The position numbers were made by a program, and so were the translations under genes. From Cellulomonas shaoxiangyii (GTDB lineage Bacteria > Actinomycetota > Actinomycetes > Actinomycetales > Cellulomonadaceae): 64,000 nt of DNA. Below the pieces are notes generated by a model that made no database searches, was not told where the DNA came from, and saw nothing but the letters and a program-made list of their open reading frames with translations. Of this stretch, positions 60,539 to 64,000 are shown piece by piece (position 1 is the first letter of the stretch; every line of letters begins with the position of its first letter). The stretch covers positions 1,116,001 to 1,180,000 of the forward strand of contig NZ_CP039291.1 of NCBI RefSeq assembly GCF_004798685.1, in the 5' to 3' direction.

Positions 60539-61687
60539 GTGCGCGCGATGGTCTACCGAGGTCCGTACAAGATCCGCGTCGAGGAGAAGGACGTCCCGCG
60601 GATCGAGCACCCGAACGACGCGATCGTCCGAGTGACGAGGGCCGCGATCTGCGGATCGGACCTGCACCTCTACCACGGCCTCATGCCGGACACCCGGATC
60701 GGGCACACGTTCGGCCACGAGTTCGTCGGCGTGGTCGACCAGGTCGGGCCGTCCGTGCAGAACCTGCAGGTCGGCGACCGCGTCATGGTGCCGTTCAACA
60801 TCTTCTGCGGCTCGTGCTTCTTCTGCGCGCGGGGCCTGTACTCCAACTGCCACAACGTGAACCCGAACGCGACGGCGGTCGGCGGCATCTACGGCTACTC
60901 GCACACCACCGGCGGCTACGACGGCGGGCAGGCCGAGTACGTGCGCGTGCCGTTCGCCGACGTGGGACCCGCGAAGATCCCGGACTGGATGGACGACGAC
61001 GACGCGGTGCTCCTCACGGACGCGCTGTCGACCGGCTACTTCGGCGCCCAGCTCGGGGACATCTCGGAGGGCGACGTCGTCGTCGTGCTCGGGGCCGGCC
61101 CCGTCGGCCTGTACGCGGCCCGGTCGGCCTGGCTCATGGGTGCCGGCCGCGTCATCGTCGTCGACCACCTGGACTACCGCCTCGAGAAGGCCCGCACGTT
61201 CGCGTACGCGGAGACCATCAACTTCGCGGAGCACGACGACGTCGTCGTGACGCTCAAGAAGGCGACGGACCACCTCGGGGCCGACGTCGTCATCGACGCG
61301 GTCGGTGCGGAGGCGGACGGCAACCTCACGCAGCACATGACGTCCGCGACGTTCAAGCTGCAGGGCGGCTCACCGGTCGCGCTCAACTGGGCGATCGACG
61401 CGGTGCGCAAGGGCGGCGTCGTCTCGGTCCTGGGTGCGTACGGGCCGATCTTCAGCGCCGTGAAGTTCGGCGACGCGGTCAACAAGGGCCTCACGCTGCG
61501 CATGAACCAGGCACCGGTGAAGCGGCAGTGGCCGCGCCTGTTCGAGCACATCCGCGCCGGCTACCTCAAGCCGAGCGACATCGTCACGCACCGCATCCCG
61601 CTCGAGCACATCGCGGAGGGCTACCACATGTTCTCCGCCAAGCTCGACGGCTGCATCAAGACCCTCGTCGTCCCCGGCGACGCCTGA
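60539..61687 (+). CDS. Zinc-dependent alcohol dehydrogenase (MDR family)
   Basis: 382 residues from GTG 60539, chosen because the family usually begins MRAVVYRGPYKVRVEE and AGGGG-like sequence lies upstream; ATG 60548 is an alternative. The catalytic zinc site is C38, H60 and E61 (ICGSDLHLYHG, GHTFGHEFVG) and structural-zinc cysteines occur in FCGSCFFCARGLYSNC. The Rossmann fold has VVLGAGPVGLYAARSAWLMGAGRVIVVDHLDYRLEKA. It oxidises an unknown alcohol, possibly formaldehyde-related, with NAD(P). It is in an operon with the 189-aa membrane-associated protein. Confidence 0.9.
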   Translation: MRAMVYRGPYKIRVEEKDVPRIEHPNDAIVRVTRAAICGSDLHLYHGLMPDTRIGHTFGHEFVGVVDQVGPSVQNLQVGDRVMVPFNIFCGSCFFCARGLYSNCHNVNPNATAVGGIYGYSHTTGGYDGGQAEYVRVPFADVGPAKIPDWMDDDDAVLLTDALSTGYFGAQLGDISEGDVVVVLGAGPVGLYAARSAWLMGAGRVIVVDHLDYRLEKARTFAYAETINFAEHDDVVVTLKKATDHLGADVVIDAVGAEADGNLTQHMTSATFKLQGGSPVALNWAIDAVRKGGVVSVLGAYGPIFSAVKFGDAVNKGLTLRMNQAPVKRQWPRLFEHIRAGYLKPSDIVTHRIPLEHIAEGYHMFSAKLDGCIKTLVVPGDA

Positions 61688-61699
61688 GAGGAGCGGACA

Positions 61700-62269
61700 G
61701 TGCCCTACACGCCCGAGAAGCCCCCGCTGCCCGAGACCCCCGAGCAGCTCCGCGCGCGCATCCCCGGCTGGGGTGCCGACCTCGACCCGGCCGACCGGCC
61801 CTCGGTGCCGCGCGAACGGCGCGACCTCGACAGCGGCGCGCACTGGCACGAGCCCGAGCAGCAGCCCGGCGGCGAGGGCCGCGAGCGCTCGATCGAGCAC
61901 GCGCGCCTGACGCCGGCGTTCGGCACCGCCCAGCCGCTGCACGGCGCGTCCGGTGCGATCCGCCGGTTCGCCTACGCGCGGTACAGCGAGGCGCGCGCCG
62001 CGCACTGGCTCCTGCTCATCGCCGCCGACCGCGTCGACGCGGTGGAGAGCCACCTCGCGTCGTTCGCCACCGCCCGGCCCGACAACCCGGTCACCGAGAC
62101 CGGGGTGCTGTCGGAGGCGCGCCGGCACGGGCTGGCCTCGCGCCGTGACGGCAAGCGCGTCGACCTCGTGCACCAGGCGTTCGACCCCGTGGTCGTCGCC
62201 GGGCCGTGGCTGCTCGCCGGTGCCGCCGCCGTGCTCGGGGTGCGCGCGCTGGTGCGGCGGGTCCGCTGA
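61700..62269 (+). CDS. Membrane-associated conserved protein paired with the dehydrogenase
   Basis: 189 residues from GTG 61700, with AGGAG upstream and a 12-bp gap after the dehydrogenase. The first half is polar (YTPEKPPLPETPEQLRARIPGWGADLDPADRPSVPRER), followed by IRRFAYARYSEARAAHWLLLIAADRVDAVESHL. A single hydrophobic segment at the end (VVVAGPWLLAGAAAVLGVRALV) with a basic tail suggests an anchored protein. I do not recognise a functional domain. Linkage to zinc dehydrogenases of this type recurs in actinobacteria as I recall. Confidence 0.75.
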   Translation: MPYTPEKPPLPETPEQLRARIPGWGADLDPADRPSVPRERRDLDSGAHWHEPEQQPGGEGRERSIEHARLTPAFGTAQPLHGASGAIRRFAYARYSEARAAHWLLLIAADRVDAVESHLASFATARPDNPVTETGVLSEARRHGLASRRDGKRVDLVHQAFDPVVVAGPWLLAGAAAVLGVRALVRRVR

Positions 62270-62273
62270 GCAG

Positions 62274-62314
62274 CCGTCCGCGGCGGCGGTCCGGGAGGAC
62301 GCCGCCGCGGACGG
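62274..62314. terminator. Bidirectional terminator
   Basis: A 15-bp perfect stem (CCGTCCGCGGCGGCG, 62274-62288, and its complement, 62300-62314) with an 11-base loop separates the 189-aa protein gene from the convergent PP2C gene. Confidence 0.7.
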
Positions 62315-62320
62315 ACGTCC

Positions 62321-64000
62321 CTACAGGTGCGCCGGCCCCGCCTCCGGCGGACGCGGCGCGTCCTGCGGGTACAGGTGCACGGCGACCACCGCGACGTCGT
62401 CGTCGGCGCGCCCGTCGAGCATCCGGCGCACGACCTCGTCGACGAGCGCCTCGAGGTCCAGGCCGTCGGGGGAGCGTGCCGCGGCGACGGCATCCGGCGC
62501 GAGCTCGGTGAGCACGGCGTGCAGGCGGTCGAGGCCGTCGCGCACGTGCTCGCCGCGGCGCTCGACGAGGCCGTCCGTGAACATCAGCACGGTCGAGCCG
62601 CTGTCCAGCACCACGTCCGAGTCCGTGCGCCGGCGCCCGGGCGCGACGCCCAGCAGCATCTCCGGGCCGGCCCCGTGCAGGGGGTGGACGGTGGCGTCCG
62701 GGCGCACCAGCAGGGGTGCGAGGTGCCCCGCGTTGGACCAGCGCAGGCGCCGCTGGCCCCGCGCCCGCTGCTCGTCGGTCTGCTCCAGGCGCGCGACGAC
62801 GGCGGTGGCCATGGTGTCGACCTTGAGCGCCCGCATGGCGTCGTCCAGGCTCTCGAGCACCTCGGCGGGCGAGCCGCCCGACGTGTACGCGATGCCGCGC
62901 AGCAGCGTGCGCACCTGGCTCATCGCCGCGGCGGCCTGCGTGTCGTGGCCCATGACGTCGCCGATGGCCAGCACCGTCGCGCCGTCGCGCTGCAGGAACG
63001 CGTCGTACCAGTCGCCACCGACCTCGGCGGCCTGGTCGGCCGGCAGGTACCGCACCACGACGTGCACGTGGTCCGGCTCGACCGGCGCGGACAGCAGCGC
63101 CCGCTGCAGCGTCTCGGAGATGTGCCGCTGCTCCTCGTACAGGCGGGCGTTGTCGAGCGCGAGGCCCGCGCGGTCGGCGAGCTGCACGAGCATCGTCAGG
63201 TCCTCCGGCGGGAGCGTGCCGCGCTCCGCGTCGAGGAAGAGCGTGATCGCGCCGACCGTCCGCCCGCGGGCGCGCATCGGGATCGCGTACGCCATGTGCG
63301 GGGCGAGGCCCCGCAGCACCTCGCGCGCCTCACCGGACAGCGCGGCCGCGATCGTCTCGGTCGCGTCGGGCACCGCGACGAGCTGACCCGTCCGCAGCGC
63401 CTGGAACAGGTAGGAGCGCGGCGAGAGGGCGGTCAGCCGCAGGTCGGCGTAGTGCTCCACGGTCCGGCGCAGACCCGGCTCGGCGTGCCAGCTCGCGATG
63501 TCGCGGAGGTGGCGGTGCTCGTCGGCCATCGTGATGAGGCACCACGTCGCCAGGCCGGGCACGAGGTGCCGGGCCAGCCGGCGGACGGCGTCCTCGGTGT
63601 CGAGGGTCGAGCTGAGGTCGTCGCTCACCGCCGCCAGCAGGTGCAGCCGCGCCGACGCCGCACGCAGGCGCTCCTGCGCCCGGCCGGCCTCCTGCTGCGA
63701 CGTGCGGCGCGTGGTGATGTCGAGGAAGTACACGGAGAGGCCGTCCTGCCCCGGCCAGGCCCGGACCTCGTACCAGGCGTCGAGGGGCGGCGGGTAGTAC
63801 GCCTCGAAGGCGCGGGGCTGCCCCGACTGCACGGCGCCCCGGTAGTTCACCTCGAAGTCGGAGCCGACCGCCGCGGGGTACAGCTCCCAGATGTCGCCGC
63901 CGACGAGCTGCTCGCGGGTGCGCCCCAGCAGGCGCTCGGCCTCCGCGTTGACGTAGGTGAACCGCCACGCGTCGTCGAGCAGGAAGAAGGCGGCCGACAT
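62321..64000 (-). CDS. PAS-GAF-PP2C (SpoIIE-type) phosphatase, possibly 5'-truncated
   Basis: At least 559 residues; the visible frame begins with an ATG at the last three bases, but it may extend beyond the window. A PAS domain (1-95: LLDDAWRFTYVNAEAERLLGRTREQLVG...WYEVRAWP) and a GAF domain (about 110-265) precede a PP2C/SpoIIE phosphatase domain (about 280-545) with GGDWYDAFLQRDGATVLAIGDVMGHDTQAAAAM and MFTDGLVERRGE for the metal site. Such proteins dephosphorylate STAS-type antagonists to free sigma factors or act in other partner-switching routes. The signal is not known. Confidence 0.88.
   Translation of the reverse strand: MSAAFFLLDDAWRFTYVNAEAERLLGRTREQLVGGDIWELYPAAVGSDFEVNYRGAVQSGQPRAFEAYYPPPLDAWYEVRAWPGQDGLSVYFLDITTRRTSQQEAGRAQERLRAASARLHLLAAVSDDLSSTLDTEDAVRRLARHLVPGLATWCLITMADEHRHLRDIASWHAEPGLRRTVEHYADLRLTALSPRSYLFQALRTGQLVAVPDATETIAAALSGEAREVLRGLAPHMAYAIPMRARGRTVGAITLFLDAERGTLPPEDLTMLVQLADRAGLALDNARLYEEQRHISETLQRALLSAPVEPDHVHVVVRYLPADQAAEVGGDWYDAFLQRDGATVLAIGDVMGHDTQAAAAMSQVRTLLRGIAYTSGGSPAEVLESLDDAMRALKVDTMATAVVARLEQTDEQRARGQRRLRWSNAGHLAPLLVRPDATVHPLHGAGPEMLLGVAPGRRRTDSDVVLDSGSTVLMFTDGLVERRGEHVRDGLDRLHAVLTELAPDAVAAARSPDGLDLEALVDEVVRRMLDGRADDDVAVVAVHLYPQDAPRPPEAGPAHL

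Overview
The window is very GC-rich, with dense short-gap gene packing, frequent GTG starts and ATGA/GTGA stop-start overlaps. It carries markers of Actinomycetota: WhiB7, a mycoredoxin-type glutaredoxin, AdnAB, UPF0182, DUF3107 and DUF3090. From gene content and base composition I infer a Cellulomonas-like actinomycete; no rRNA or species-level marker is present to prove it.

Layout. 1-418: 5' part of a siderophore-interacting protein gene behind an iron-box-like palindrome. 637-4392: a small membrane/stress protein, an Xaa-Pro aminopeptidase, and a PHP phosphoesterase coupled to a MarC-type protein. 4476-30346: a long housekeeping block whose content matches the Mycobacterium tuberculosis Rv3193c-Rv3211 neighbourhood as I remember it: DEAD-box helicase, MiaE-like ferritin-fold protein, DUF3107, TetR, AdnA/AdnB, a phosphotransferase, NudC, mycoredoxin, UvrD2, whiB7 with a leader uORF and attenuator, an E1-like protein, a DUF5679 zinc ribbon, a YgjP-type protease, DUF2342, a PDZ/Lon-like protease, a PPA1309-type protein and UPF0182. 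30478-31464: an EamA transporter. 31582-31655: the initiator tRNA.

31656-about 35200 is an apparent acquired island next to the tRNA. It is visibly less GC-rich and holds two unrecognised genes, the second of them with an uncertain start, between decayed IS21-type (istB) and IS3-type transposase fragments plus a 28-bp tandem repeat.

35254-39899: a lipoprotein; a histidine phosphatase/DUF3090/SCO1664-type operon; a PRC-barrel/DUF2382 protein; and a membrane protein. 40029-47653: a five-gene, fully overlapping operon (SWIM zinc finger, DUF5691, MoxR AAA+ ATPase, DUF5682, VWA) that I consider the best candidate for an undescribed system. 47660-62269: gamma-glutamyltransferase, MOSC, GAF-ANTAR, STAS, an MFS exporter, a molybdenum enzyme with its flavin reductase, Ohr, a LigD-like PE-POL protein, Cu/Zn SOD, RNase Z, and a zinc alcohol dehydrogenase with a membrane partner. 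62321-64000: a PAS-GAF-PP2C (SpoIIE-type) phosphatase reaching the window edge.

Themes: DNA-end processing and repair (AdnAB, UvrD2, PE-POL), thiol/peroxide/antibiotic stress (mycoredoxin, WhiB7, Ohr, SOD, GAF-ANTAR, STAS, PP2C) and protein quality control (PepP, S16-like, YgjP, MoxR-VWA). All functional calls rest on reading motifs and domain order by eye; no database search was run.
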